This document shows, in pieces, positions 12,076 through 24,189 of a DNA stretch of 64,000 nt. The first letter of the stretch is position 1, and every line of letters starts with the position of its first letter. The DNA lies in contig CM068587.1 in the NCBI GenBank assembly GCA_035048485.1, positions 40,981,842-41,045,841 of the forward strand, read 5' to 3'. Below the pieces are notes generated by a model, which ran no database searches, was not told where the DNA came from, and saw nothing but the letters and a program-made list of their open reading frames with translations. The stretch comes from Pteria penguin (Eukaryota; Mollusca; Bivalvia; Pterioida; Pteriidae). The position numbers and the translations under genes were made by a program.

Positions 12076-13508
12076 GAGTATTGTATAATTTCACGATTTT
12101 GAAATGAAATATTTGATGAAATACAATAACTTTGCGACCGTGACTGCCGCGAGAAAGACTGCTCTTGATGAAAAGCTAACATAAATTCTAACTGGCTTCC
12201 ATATACTGCAATATACATATAAATCCGTTTCAACTTCCATTTATTAGGTCTTTTGTTATCAATAGCCTTATGAAAATTATCTCTCTTGTACATGTAAATG
12301 AGAAACATTGAGAGAGAGAGAGAGAGAGAGTTGAATGAGTGGTACTAATTTCATTCTTTGTTTATCAGCAAAACTGTCACTCAACAAAAGGCATAATTTA
12401 ACCACAACTATATTTATTAATTTCCTTAAAGTCCAACATTCAAGTCTTTTGTTTTTATTCTTTTTTATCTCCTGCAAATAAGAAATAATGCTAAGGTTAA
12501 TATATAAACAGTAGATTAAGTAACTTCCATTAATACCTGTAGGGGTGTTAGGTTGTCACATAGACTAATCCAACTGCAATATACAACTATGTTCGGTTTA
12601 TAACATTCAAGAAATCTTTAGAAATCGTTATTTTAAAGATAGACAAGATGATCTAGACTTTAGGGATGAATGGTTAAAATTTGTGAGAATTGTAAGAATG
12701 CTGGTTATATTTTCAAGAAAATATCACACCCCTATTAGATAAATGGACTTTGAAGATTTTTGCGCATGCCCGGATGACGTCATGCCATTTTTTACATTGT
12801 CAAAGTTGTCTTTCTTGTTTAAACACATGTCAAAGTTGTCTTTCTTGCTTAAATACGTTGCTAAACGTTTAGTTGAACTCTTGTACACCCATTTATATTT
12901 ATACCTAAGTTTAATTACATGTTAACTGAATACAGATTATTTCACAGAGGAGGAATGATGAATTTCATTACCCTAGTAGGATGCCTTCTCAGCTACCTGA
13001 GACTGTCCAAGATGCATAATACTACTGCATAACATGTGGGCGCATTATGCATGTTCTCCGTATGTCCGTCTGTCCGACCTATCTTTTCTTTACAACTTCT
13101 TCTAAACTTTTGAGGGGTTTTGATGAAACGTGGTGGAATGAATGAACGAACACTGCATATTGGAAAGGAAATACTGTCAAAACAGTTACAATTAAGACCG
13201 ATGTCCCTTGACCTCCTAATCCCTTTGGGTATTTTGATGAACCATGGCACAAAGAAAGAACTCTGTATGAAGATGTACATATTGGAAATGGAATGCTGTT
13301 CAAAAGAAACTCTTTGGTAGATTTTGATGTAACATGGTACAAAAGGAAAACTATATGAAAATGTGCATATTGGAAATGGAATGTTGTCCAAAGAGAAGTT
13401 ACAAGAGTTATGACCCTTGGTCACATCTCCTAAAAATTTAATACAACTGTAGCCAGTGTATTTCTGGGAGGAGGTGCACGAAGAAGATCACTTAATCTAG
13501 AAACAATT

Positions 13509-13700
13509 GAAGATTGATTGATTATTGCTTTACTTCACTCCACGGTTCTTTCACGTATATGGTGACGGCATCTGCCTTATGCATTGCATAGAAAGTTGTA
13601 TCTTTGCAATGGACCTACCCAAGCAGTGAGGGATCTTCTACTTGCCACGCCTACCGTGACACGAGGCCTCGGTGTTAACTGTCTCATCCGTTTGTATGAC
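13509..13700 (-). mobile_element. RUDI-like SINE body fragment
   Basis: Plus-strand sequence TATGGTGACGGCATCTG, the GCATTGCATA region, CAGTGAGGGATCTTCTAC and GTCTCATCCG is shared with the full copy at 25033-25305. The tRNA-like head is missing. Confidence 0.75.
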
Positions 13701-14479
13701 ACTTAGGATACTGAAATTCGGGCGTATTATGTGCCGTTTAACGGTGCCCTATTTTTACCCCGGAGCACAGTTCTAGAATGCTGCAGCCCATATTCATAGC
13801 CCAGTCTCAAAATCATAAATTTGCCACTTTCAGTGCTTCACTGAATCACAAATTTATAAGCTTATCTAAGCTTTTAAATTTACGCACTAGAATTTCGTGT
13901 ACTTTCCCATGACCGCATCACAATGGAGAAATGCAAAGAATGCTGAACAGTGACGATATAGTTTCATTTCCGATTTCGGATTCGAACCTGGCACATTCTG
14001 CACCGTAAGACAAGCCAACCAATTAACTGTTCATCAGCGCTGTATTTCCTAACTTCCCTTGTAAATAAGATATCACATAAAACAGAGTATCATAATTTGG
14101 AAGTGTACAGGGATGCAATTCAAAGCTAGCTAAGGGACGAATCTAGGAGAGGGGTCTTGGGACCGCTTAGGTCCCCAGCAGATCCAGAGTGGAACTCTGG
14201 TGAGGGAAGAAGAGTGACGAAGGCCCCTCCGCTCTTTCTGTGGAAGCTTCCTGTTGAATTTAGTGATTTCAGGGCGTGGAAATTGCGCAGCTGCCGTGTA
14301 GTCGAAGTTGTTTATCATGTTATCCATGTCCTTCCCATACATTGTTGCTTTAACAAAGCTTTTCAGACAGGAAAGAAGTTAGGTTGGGGTTGAAGTCCTA
14401 AATGTAGCCAAAATGACCCTGAAAGGTGGAGCATCTGATTCATACTACATTTAGTCGAATAGGATAAATTTTAAGATTC

Positions 14480-15890
14480 TCTCTCTCTTTCCGGAAAGGG
14501 GGGGGGGAGCAAAAACCAAATGAATGCTTCACTGATGCGTGTAGCGTATCTTGGGGGTCTCCTCGACATAAAGTGTCGCATTTGAAGATTTTTGTTCATG
14601 CCGAAATAAGGTCATACCATTAATTTTCCACGTTATAAAAGTTGTCTTTCTTGCTGAAATACGTGTTAAAGTTGCCTTTCTTGCTTAAATACGTTGCAAA
14701 ACAATTAGTTAACTCTCGTTCACCAACTACGTTAAGTTGGTTTACATGTCAACTGAATACAGATTGTATCACAGATAAGGAATGCTGAATTTCCTAACAC
14801 TGCTCGGACGCCTTCTCAGCTCACGTGAGTTTCTTCCTGGACCACTGTTCCAGACAACTGGAGCACCAGGGTGAGGCCATGCTCCTGGCACAGTCTCAGA
14901 ATCATAAGTTTGTGACTTTTGGTTTTTCAATGAACCACACATTTATAAACATTTATACATGTAGTTATATTGCATTTACGTCTCATATCTCGGCTTTTGA
15001 TTTTATATATATGCACTAAAATTTCTTCTACTTTTCCATGACTGCATCGCAAAGAATGCTAATCAATGACGATGTAGTTTCATTTCTGATTTGGTATTTG
15101 AACCCGGTACCTTCTGCAGCGTAAGACAGGCCAACCGATTAACTATTCACCAACTCTGAAGTCCTGAATGTAGCCAAAATGACCCTGAGAGATCGAGTAG
15201 ATGTACGAGTATCGGATTATGCTAGTCTGTTAGGATAACAATATTAAGATTACTCTCTCTCTCTCCCTCTCTCTCTCTTGCTTTATTTGTAGGGACAGCA
15301 CGGCAAACGGCCCTTCTGAATCTGCCACTAGTGTATATGTATATTAATTTATTATGCCATTTATTAACGGCTTCCTTTAAGAGGACCCCGTAATGCATTG
15401 CCTCTTATATTAATAGTAAATAAAGCTTAATGATCATATTGAAATTGGTTTTTTTTCATTGACTAAACTATTAATAATTAATCAACAAATAACTTTCAAA
15501 TAATAGCACCATCATTTATAGCACCTTCACTTCTTGCAGTTTGCCAAAGACTGTTAGTGACAAGATAATGTAAAAATTTATTTGCTAATGAAATTAAGAA
15601 CTTTGGTATGACTTATGAAATCGGTTCATGTCAAAAATTGCTGCAAAAGCCCAAAACGGGTTCAGAACAGGGAGAAATACATGCCGGAGAAATATCGAAT
15701 GCATCAGAATGATCTATAAGGATGTCTCAAGGTTGTGTTGTTTTTGTTTCCAATTCTGAAATCATATAGTAGTGCGCTTTTTTCTCTCCTTTGGCTTTTC
15801 CGGCTTCATTTTTTCCACGCACTTCTGTGTGTTATTCTAGTTTTATACAATATTATAATAAAGAAACAATAATTAATAATAATTAAAAAT
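14480..15890. repeat. Third partial copy of the composite block; otherwise no gene
   Basis: 14510-14830 repeats the GTTGTCTTTCTTGCTGAAATA and CAGATTGTATCACAG parts of the composite block. 15080-15180 repeats the ACCTTCTGCAGCGTAAGACAGG part. Pyrimidine microsatellites (CTCT)n lie near 15250. 15300-15890 is AT-rich without a recognisable feature. Confidence 0.5.
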
Positions 15891-15892
15891 AA

Positions 15893-16022
15893 ACGATTAT
15901 TTCACGTATATGGTGACGGCATATGTCTGATGCATTGCATACAAATTTAGACCTTTGCAACGGACCCACCCGAAGCAGTGAGGGATCTTTTACGTGGCGA
16001 GCACCTTATCCACACCGGCTTA
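15893..16022 (-). mobile_element. RUDI-like SINE with internal deletion
   Basis: Body sequence from TATTTCACGTATATGGTGAC to GATCTTTTACGTGG is joined directly to GAGCACCTTATCCACACCGGC. In the full copy at 25033-25305 these parts are about 100 bp apart. The deletion removes most of the tRNA head and the middle. Confidence 0.75.
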
Positions 16023-16079
16023 TTATTAATATTATTAATACTTTACTATAATTTATACAATATAATGATATAATATTAA

Positions 16080-17900
16080 GCTTCGAGGGACTTCTTTAGA
16101 ACTGCTTGAAAGATTTTGCTGAAACTTAGTAGGTATGAAAAACGTAAATTACTCTACAAACCTTACTCCATGACACTGAAAACCCAGTTCCTGATTCCTC
16201 AAAATCCTACTCCTAGATTCCCAGAGGTTTCCATAAAAATATTGCTACCTGATCAGTGACAGGAATTTGAACTTAGAACTCTTAGTCCACTGTGCAGATA
16301 TCCAGTCATATCGGCAATTTCAGCCAATTTCCTTGTCTGAGAATTTTAAAATCTGTATGTTTTGGGATTTTTTTTATTTAATACACATAAATAGCAAAGT
16401 TTTATAAAACTTGCTTCACATTACAAGAAGTATGGAATATCCTTCATCCTGAGCACCTGTACGTCTGCCAAGTTTTCCCTTTAGGGTTTAAATATACTAT
16501 AGACATGATGAATATGTGCACAAGAGATTTCCTTGTTTGTCTGAACTTGCTAAACTAAAACTTTTTAGAAGAGGGTATGCAGCACCTGTATGATCGGTTA
16601 TGAAAGGGTGTGTTGCACCTGTAATGCTTATTATGAGAGGGTGTGCTGCATTTGTCAGGTTTGGTATGAGAGGATATATTACAAATTTTAAGTTATGACA
16701 GGATGTGCTGTACCTGTAAAGTGTGTTATGAGAAGGTGTGCTATTCCTATAAAGTTTATGAAAGAATGTGAAACAACTGTAATATTTGTTATGAGAGGAT
16801 GTGCTGCACCTGTAATGTTTATTATGAGAGAATATGTTGCACCTGTAATTTTTGTTATGAGAGAATTTGTTGCACCTGTAATTTTTGTTATTAGAGAATG
16901 TGTTGTACCTGTAATGTTTGTTATTAGAGAATGTGTTATTCCTGTCTGCTGCACCTGTAGTGTTTGCTATGAGATGGTGTGTGGTTTCTGTAATATTTCT
17001 TATGAAAGGTTGTGTGCAACTTAAACATTTGTTATGAGAGGGTATGCTGCACATGTAATGTTTGTAATGAGAGGCAGTGCTGCATCTGTTATATTTGTAT
17101 AATAGGGTGTGCTGCACATGTTAATGTGTGTTATGAGAGGGTGTGTAGCTTCTGTAATATTTCTTATGACAGCTGATATGTTGACCTGTAATGTTTGATA
17201 TAAAGGGGGTTGTGGCTCCTGTAATATTTCTAATTACAGGATAAATGCACCTGTAAAAATTGGTATGAAAGGGTTGTAGGTCTTCCTGTATTATTTCTAA
17301 TGACAGGGTATCTGGACCTGTAATGTTTGTTATGAGAGGGCATGTTTGTCCTGTAATATTTCTAGTGGCAGGGTATGTAGACCAAGTTTTGTTATGAGGG
17401 GGTTTGTGGCTCCTGTGATATTTCGTATGATAGGATGTGTGGCTCCAGTATCACAAGTCTTGCCCTTCATACTGATCTACACTTTTTGATAATCTATGCC
17501 TCTGCAAAAACGGTTCTAATTACGCTTATCTTGTTTTATTGTTCATATTTTATTTTCGAGTTGTCTCACTTAATGTTGATTTTTTATGTTTCGATCAGAA
17601 TGTAATTCACTATAAAACTATTCATTCTCGGTAGAAATATCAAAGAAATTTAAAGTCAATCAATACATCTAATGTGAAGAATATGTGCTGAAAATAAACA
17701 CCATGCTGTGTACCAATACAAATGCATCTTTTATCTACGTTCTAATCACCAGAGGCGTAAATCTTCTTTTCTGTGTACAGTCGTTATTATTGTTTCCTCT
17801 TTGATATAGTTATGCAAAGAGTTGTCTTTTGTTGAAAATTTTAGACAGTTCAACTAGACAACAATTCGGTCAAAGTATTAATTGAATTCGACATGCAATA
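16080..17900. repeat. Large duplicated block, copy 1
   Basis: Left flank (CCAGTTCCTGATTCCTCAAA and CAGTGACAGGAATTTGAACT), the 33-bp array, and right flank (CATGCTGTGTACCAATACAA, GTGTACAGTCGTTATTATTG) all recur in the same order at 25630-27560. No coding frame is preserved. Confidence 0.85.
16570..17450. repeat. 33-bp minisatellite, ~26 copies
   Basis: Unit close to GTTATGAGAGGGTGTGCTGC plus ACCTGTAATGTTT. Because 33 is a multiple of three, the array stays open on both strands (apparent 11-residue repeats such as HSLITNITGAT). It matches the array at 25810-26390, and both lie in the same duplicated context. Confidence 0.9.
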
Positions 17901-19430
17901 ATGATCACAGAATTTGACCAATGCTAGGGTTTAACTGGACATTACACATGATTTTTACTTAATCCGCGAAGTACATGTAGTTTGTGCCTCGATTTTTGTC
18001 TATACATCAATAGACAGACATTTTAGTCATTTCTTATAATTTATTCAGGTATTTCATACTAAAACTTTTTTCAAGAACAATTACATCTTGTATTTGAAAT
18101 CAAATTTCACGCATCAGTCTTAAGTTAGCCAATCAGAGTCGCGATCTGATGGCGACCCCATCAATAATAGAGTTGGTAAATGTACGGAGATAGAAAAATA
18201 TGCCATAAAGTGAAAGAAAAATACAGTAATCATTTTATATTTTCTAGTATATTTTATTCAATTTAAAACTGACTCCTTGTTCAGTTAGAGATCACTCAAT
18301 ATATAGATGTGTATCTAGACCGAACCGGAGTTGTGTTTACGTGCTGCCCCCATCATGTATTACTCGAAGGGACATTGTCTATACAGAACGAGACTAAAAT
18401 TTACTCCGTGCGTTTGTGTATGAGTTACACGGTCAGTGTGGAAATAACTAAATTATATACAAATAATTTAATTATTTCCGTTAGAGACATGTATCGCATA
18501 TTAGTTAATGTCACGTGATACACTTCCATAGAACTTAACATATACCGGTATTAGTGACATGAAATAAATAATGATAATTTATATGCAACAGGATGTTGCA
18601 TCATGACGTCAAGTACTTATATACGACGATTCCCCAATTGAATATGATGTTTTCACCTCTCTGACATCAGAGATACAAGATGTTTTCTCCCCATACCTGT
18701 CATGTGATCGTCTAATATTTATATGTGGTATATTGATAAGTTTTGGGAATAACATAACTACATAGATGTCATGTCAAACTCAGAACATAGCTATGGTTTG
18801 TCAGTTATATTCTACGTCAGTCTCACATAATATCTACGCCGTGTTCAAGACATAGGCTACAATGTCTTTCGCAAAGCATAACCACGTCGTTCTCGTGACA
18901 TGACTACAATGTGAAATACAAAAATAACTGATGTCACATGACTATGGCACTAACTACAATGTACCACAGTGGACATTCACGGACCCTGAAATTCATAGGT
19001 GGGAACAGGTGCCCGGGGAGAGTAAGCATATCCTGTCTGGCTAGCCGAACCCGCTTTGAATACCCATATATGCAGACGAAACACATTATACTAAGCACAG
19101 TATGAATAAGAATATGTAAAACATTACCGTGAAGAACGCTGTGTCCAAACTTACAGAATACTTCAGGTCTAACTTTATAGATACGTTGGGCCATCATATA
19201 CTTCATCGTTGTCACAACATAGCTACGTTGGAACGATGACATATTTAAATACATGGTTCAAAATAGAAGTTTCAAAGCCTTACACCTTTTGGTACAAACG
19301 ATATAGTCAATGTTTTTGCTGTAGAGTAAGAGTCACAGACAGGTCAGAAACTACGTGCCCCGACTTTCATTCCGAGAAAATAATTTAAACGAACCTGTGT
19401 TTCTTTTTTCCGCTAGTATATATAAAGGTT
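17900..19430. other. No gene seen
   Basis: AT-rich non-coding sequence. A loosely repeated ACTACAATGT and CATAGCTA phrase runs through 18740-19230, perhaps a very old tandem repeat, but copies are too diverged to call. Confidence 0.4.
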
Positions 19431-19625
19431 TCTCAGATTAAATAAAGATATCTCGAATGAAAGTCTAGTCGATATATCTCTATTTTAAATGTATACATCT
19501 GTATTTGGAAAAGAGAGTAAAAGTGAAGACATTTATATCTAAGAAGATGAGATATCTCGAAATTCAATTGAGATATCTCCCTATCAAAAGTTGAGATATC
19601 TGTATTTTAAATAGAAATCTCTCTT
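19430..19625. repeat. Cluster of GAGATATCTC palindromes
   Basis: The self-complementary 10-mer GAGATATCTC or near variants (GAGATATCTG, GATATATCTC) appear about six times in 190 bp (for example 19550, 19570, 19592). Function unknown; likely part of a repeat. Confidence 0.6.
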
Positions 19626-19689
19626 TCTATTGTTAACAAACTCAGGAGCTGTATTTACTTATGTGTGAAAAGAAAATCCGGAATTTCAC

Positions 19690-19845
19690 ACTGGAAAGGG
19701 GGGGGGGGGGGTGGTTGACTATATAGAAATGTTTCCCCGGGGAAAAATGGCTATATAGTCAAATTTCCCCAGAGGAAAGACTACAATATAGCCATTTTTC
19801 CGGGGGTAAATGGCAACGGGGAAAAGCTACTATATAACAACAGCA
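19690..19845. repeat. Nested palindromic sequence
   Basis: After a G tract, GACTATATAG faces CTATATAGTC, enclosing the perfect palindrome TTTCCCCGGGGAAA. A second, looser repeat with TTTCCCC, AATATAGCC and CCGGGGG follows. Compatible with a foldback element end. Confidence 0.65.
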
Positions 19846-20323
19846 TGGGTCTGTTTATTGAAAGTCCGTTCGTCATTCATGGGAAATTTTTCACATTACA
19901 ACCTTCTTGTCTATAACTACTTAAGAAATTTTGACGAAATTCGGTAGGGATGAAGGTGCTATTTTTTAACCAAATTTGTCTAATGGATGGGTCTTTTAAC
20001 AAATTTCTTCTTCTGACCGGATGCAAGTTGAGGAGTTTGGGAGGAGTTCAGAGTATGCAAAATAAGGGGAGAGTGATGGGGTTGTTGTGCTCAAGATGAA
20101 GCCTATATAGCTAATATAAATTCTAAGTGGCTTCCTCCGTGTGTTTAGTGTATATGTTACCTCGTCTGCACAAAACAGACCAAAAACAAGAAAACAGTCC
20201 CACTTATCGGGTGTCTGGTGTCTTTGTTCCCTCGTCCGGTATCTAAGGATACTACAAAATAAACAGAAAAAAGACAATGATTCCACTTTCCGTGTTTTAT
20301 CTTTCACTCCCTCTAAGCCTTTT

Positions 20324-22955
20324 TAGCTCACCTGAGCCAAAGGCTCAAGTGAGCTATTGTGATCAATCACCGTCCGTCGTCCGTCGTCCGTCCGTCGTCC
20401 GTCGTTAACTTTTCACATTTTCGACTTCTTCTCCAGAACCACTGAACAGAATTTGATGAAACTTGATAAGCATGTAGTACTCATGGTCCCCTACAAGTGT
20501 TGTTGTTTTTCGTCCGGATTCATCAATAGAGGGCGCCACCACAGGCAAAAGTAGGTCAAAGAGGGTACCCTCCTTTGACAAACTTCTTCTTCAGACCGGG
20601 GGCATACAGAGACAAACCGAATGCATAGGAATGATCTAGTGGGATGTGTGAAGAAGTGTTGTTATTTTTGGTTCCGTTCCGAAATCAAATTTTTGACGTT
20701 TTTTTGTACTTGGTAGTTTTAATGCAGAAAAGAGGTATTTTTTTCTTTTAGTAAACATTGATGCATTAATTTGGTTTAATTTGATCATTTTGATGGTAAG
20801 AAATACTACTGCGAAGAAAATTTTTCAATATTTTATGTTTTGGATTTTTTATGAATTTTTTAAGACTTTCAATAAAAAGGGGGGGTGGGATAATTGGTGT
20901 AAACATTTCACATTTTGAACTTTTTCTTAGGAACCACTTGCTGGAATTCAATGAAACTTGGCATGCATCAAATACTCAAGGTCCCCGACAAATGTGGTCA
21001 TCTTTGTCAGGATCCATGAACAGGTGGCACCACCACAGACAAAAGTAGGTCACAGAGGGTACCCTCCTTTGACAAACTTCTTATTCAGATCGGGTGCATA
21101 CAGCGACAAACCGACTGCATAGAAATGATTTAGAGGCATATGGGAAGAAGTGTTAATATTTTTGGTTCCATTCCGAAATCAAATTTTTGACGTTTTTTCA
21201 TTTTTATTTTGGACTTTGTTATTTTAATGCATTAAAGAGTTATTATTTTCTTTTAGTAAACATTGATGCATTCATTAGGTTTCATTTGAATCATTTCTAG
21301 TAAGGAATTGTCTGGTTTGCGAAGGAATTTTTTCAATATCCTCGATTTTTGAATTTTTTATGAATTTTTAGGGACTTTCAAGAAAAGGGGGGGGGGGCGG
21401 GGGAGGGGACAATTTTTCATATCTTCAACTTGATCTACAGAACAACTGAAGGATTGTGATAAAAACTGGGTAGGATGCAAGTACTCATAGTCCTTTTCAA
21501 ACAGTTTTGTTTTTTTGTTGCGGATCATCCAAATATTGGTTATCAGATAATGCCACCATGTCTTAAATGTAGCGTCTCACAATTGGTACTTATACCACTT
21601 GGTCAGTGAAATTTGGGTGAGGTAGCGGGTTCCAATAGTTCCAGCTGTGGTCAAAAAAATTTTTTTATTTTTTTTACACATCTAAATAAGTTTTTAGATG
21701 TTTCCTCAACCTCAACATAGATTGAAATTAGGAATTTTACGGTTTAAGACTTCCAGAAAAAATGGGGGAGGGTGTTTTGGGCCATTTTTTCACATTGTTC
21801 ATCTTTTCTCTACATAAACCGTTTTGAAGGATTTTAATAAATCTTGGTAGAAATAAGTCACTTATGATCCTCTTCAAATTCTGTTGTATTTGTCCAGACC
21901 TCTTTACAGGTGGCGCCACCATAGTCAAGAGTGAGGTCACAAAAGAGTTCCCTCGTTTAACAATTATTCTTTTTCATACGGGCTGTATACAGAGACAAAC
22001 AGAATGCATAGAAATGATCTAGAGGGATGAGTGAAGATGTATTGTCATTTTGGTTCCCTTCCAAAATCAATTTTTAGAATTTTTTTCGACATTTCTTTGG
22101 ACTTGGTGATTCAATGCAGAAAAAAGTGTCATATTTCCTAGTTAATTGATAATGATGATTTCTTATGGACTATTGTGATCATAATTATGGTAAGGATTGT
22201 TACTTTGAAAAAATTTTGGTCAATTATCTCAATTTTTGGGATTTTCTATGAATTTTCTTAAGACTTCCAAGATGAGGGTTGTATAGTAACAATTCAGATC
22301 CACATTTATTCACTCTGCTGTTTATACCACACTGAAAGATTTTAATGAAACATGGAAGTACATTGAAGTATTAAAAGTTCCTCTATCATATTTGGTAAAT
22401 TTCATTTAAAATTGGTTAAACAGATTAATGCCCACCATGTCTACAAAAGCAGTTTCTCACAATAGTACAAATATACCACTTGGTAATTGAAATATGGTGA
22501 GTAGCGGCCCGGGGTTCAAATACAGCTGTGGTCAAAATTTTTAGTCCATTTCTTTTACACATCTAAATAAGGTTTTTTAAATGTTTCTCAACACTCAACA
22601 TATGAAAATTAGGCAATTTTAAGTTAAGAATCTGTACTATATTTGAAACAATTGTTGTTCATGACCCAGACTTGAAATCAGTCATCAAAAGGCCCCACCT
22701 AAAGAAAATGACTAACTTGTTGCCCTGAATGACTTCTTGCAGAGACAATGGAAATGCTTAATATCAAAATCACCTGAATGGATGTGCAAAAAAGTGTTGT
22801 TTTTTATTCTAGCCTGAAATAAAATTTGACATATTTTCAACATCTGTGTTGACTTAGTCACATTAATGCAAAAATAAATGAATTCTTCCTTCATGCATGA
22901 CTGATAATCTAGGTACTCAGGTGAGCGATATAGGCCCACTTGGGCCTCTTGTTTA
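20324..22955 (+). mobile_element. 2.6-kb non-autonomous element with terminal hairpins and ~500-bp core repeats
   Basis: The left end is a strong hairpin: TAGCTCACCTGAGCC, loop AAA, then GGCTCAAGTGAGCTA, with one mismatch. It is followed by a GTCCGTCGTCC tract. The right end holds a second hairpin, AGGCCCACTTGGGCCT (22932-22947), followed by CTTGTTTA. The 11-mer GCTCACCTGAG (20326-20336) recurs in exact inverse as CTCAGGTGAGC (22916-22926). The interior has 4-5 diverged copies of a unit opening with a TTTTCACATTTTCGACTT-like sequence (about 20408, 20905, 21415, 21786 and 22290). No transposase is present. Subterminal inverted repeats plus a 3' hairpin recall Helentron/pearl-type elements of bivalves; that assignment is inference. 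Confidence 0.75.
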
Positions 22956-23496
22956 TATATAAATGTATCACAACTTCTATTTATCAGGTCTTTAATTATC
23001 AATAACATCTCTTGTAAAATATAAACAATGAGAGAGAGAGAGAGAGAGAGAGCTGAATAATTGGAGTGACATCATGCCATAGTTTTTTTTAACATTGTCA
23101 AAGTTGTCTTTCTTGGTGAAATACATGTCAAAGTTGTCTCTCTTACTTAAATACGTTATACAACGTGTGGTTAACTCTTGGTCAGCAATTTTTATTTGCA
23201 AGGTGCAGAATCGTCACATATATATTACTTTAGACGTAGTGAAGGTGGGTCACAGTTTGGCTAAGAAAATTCCAACTGAAAATTTAACTTCCCCTCCGCT
23301 CTGACCATCTTGAAAAAATATAGCTCACACTTTTTATTTGCCTCCAGGCTTCCTATGCATACTACAGTACTGTTTTGCTTTGTTTTCTTTTGTTTAGGTT
23401 TTTGTTTTTGTTTGTTTGTTTGTTTGGGGTTGGGTTTTTTTTTTTTTTCGTTTTGTTTTTCTTTTTTCACTCTTCAAACAAGGACCAGCAAAATGA

Positions 23497-23835
23497 ACCA
23501 GCGTAGCTCAGTGGGTAGAGTGCTTGGCTCGTGACTAAGAGGTCCCGGTTTCGAGTCCCGCCGATGGCCCGTTTGGATGAAATAGTAAAATCTGAGGTTA
23601 TGTGTCATAGAAGTTGAAGGGTAAAATCCGAGGTTATGTGTCATAGGTGAAGGGTAAAATCCGAGGTTATGTGTCATAATAGGTGAAGGGTAAAATCCGA
23701 GGTTATGTGTCATAGAAGGTGAGGAATGAAAAAAATCTCACTGCTTTGGGGTGGTCCCTTGCAGGGATCTAAATTCCTGTGCATTGCATCAAGCAGATGC
23801 CGTCACCATTGAAATGCAGTAATCTGGTACATTTA
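23497..23835 (+). mobile_element. RUDI-like SINE with internal tandem expansion
   Basis: The head has an A-box-like GTAGCTCAGTGGGTAGAGTG and a B-box-like GGTTTCGAGTCCC. The 3' body includes GCATTGCATCAAGCAGATGC and CGTCACCAT. Between them a ~33-36 bp unit (GGTAAAATCCGAGGTTATG plus TGTCATAG) is repeated four times (23586-23715), which other copies lack. Confidence 0.85.
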
Positions 23836-24189
23836 AAAAAAAAATAAACATACAAATACCTAAAAGAAATTCTAACATACATAATTGTATCAAATTAGGG
23901 GCACATCCATTTTGTTGAAAGGAATCCATCCGAAATGTTTTAAGGGTACCTTGCTAAATCTTAAATTCATACAATCTCATACAACATAAAAAAAAGTACC
24001 AGAAAAGGTCTTTTTGTCGATCCTTAGAGTTTTGCCATGACACCTTCAATAAAGTATAATCAAAAATAGATATTTCCTAATATTTTCTAATAAAATGTTT
24101 ACAAAAAAGATGTTTTTTTTATCCAGTCTCTTTATGCCTATAATGAGTAAATCAATATAATGTTTAAAATGTTTTTAAAAATAATAATT

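Larger units (their letters stand above)
10960..14350. repeat. Composite repeat block, copy B, with later insertions
   Basis: Paralogue of 4374-6120. Relative to copy A it is split by the LINE at 11505-12075, a pearl-like module at 13020-13430 (GCATAACATGTGGGCGCATTATGC, GTCCGTCTGTCCG) and a SINE body at 13509-13700. Homology resumes at 12550-12990 and at 13970-14350. Further partial copies lie at 14500-15200 and 22965-23210. Confidence 0.65.

Noticed and set aside
12993..13424. 143-codon minus frame with repeated SIPFPIC and IKIPKG-like phrases
   Set aside because: It lies on pearl-like core repeats following a GTCCGTCTGTCCG tract; the internal peptide repetition follows the DNA units.
16497..17117. 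206-codon and overlapping 88- and 109-codon frames over the 33-bp array
   Set aside because: A 33-bp tandem unit keeps frames open on both strands at once; the repeated NITGATHSLIT-type peptides simply mirror the DNA repeat, and the paralogous array at 25.8 kb has frameshifts and stops in different places.
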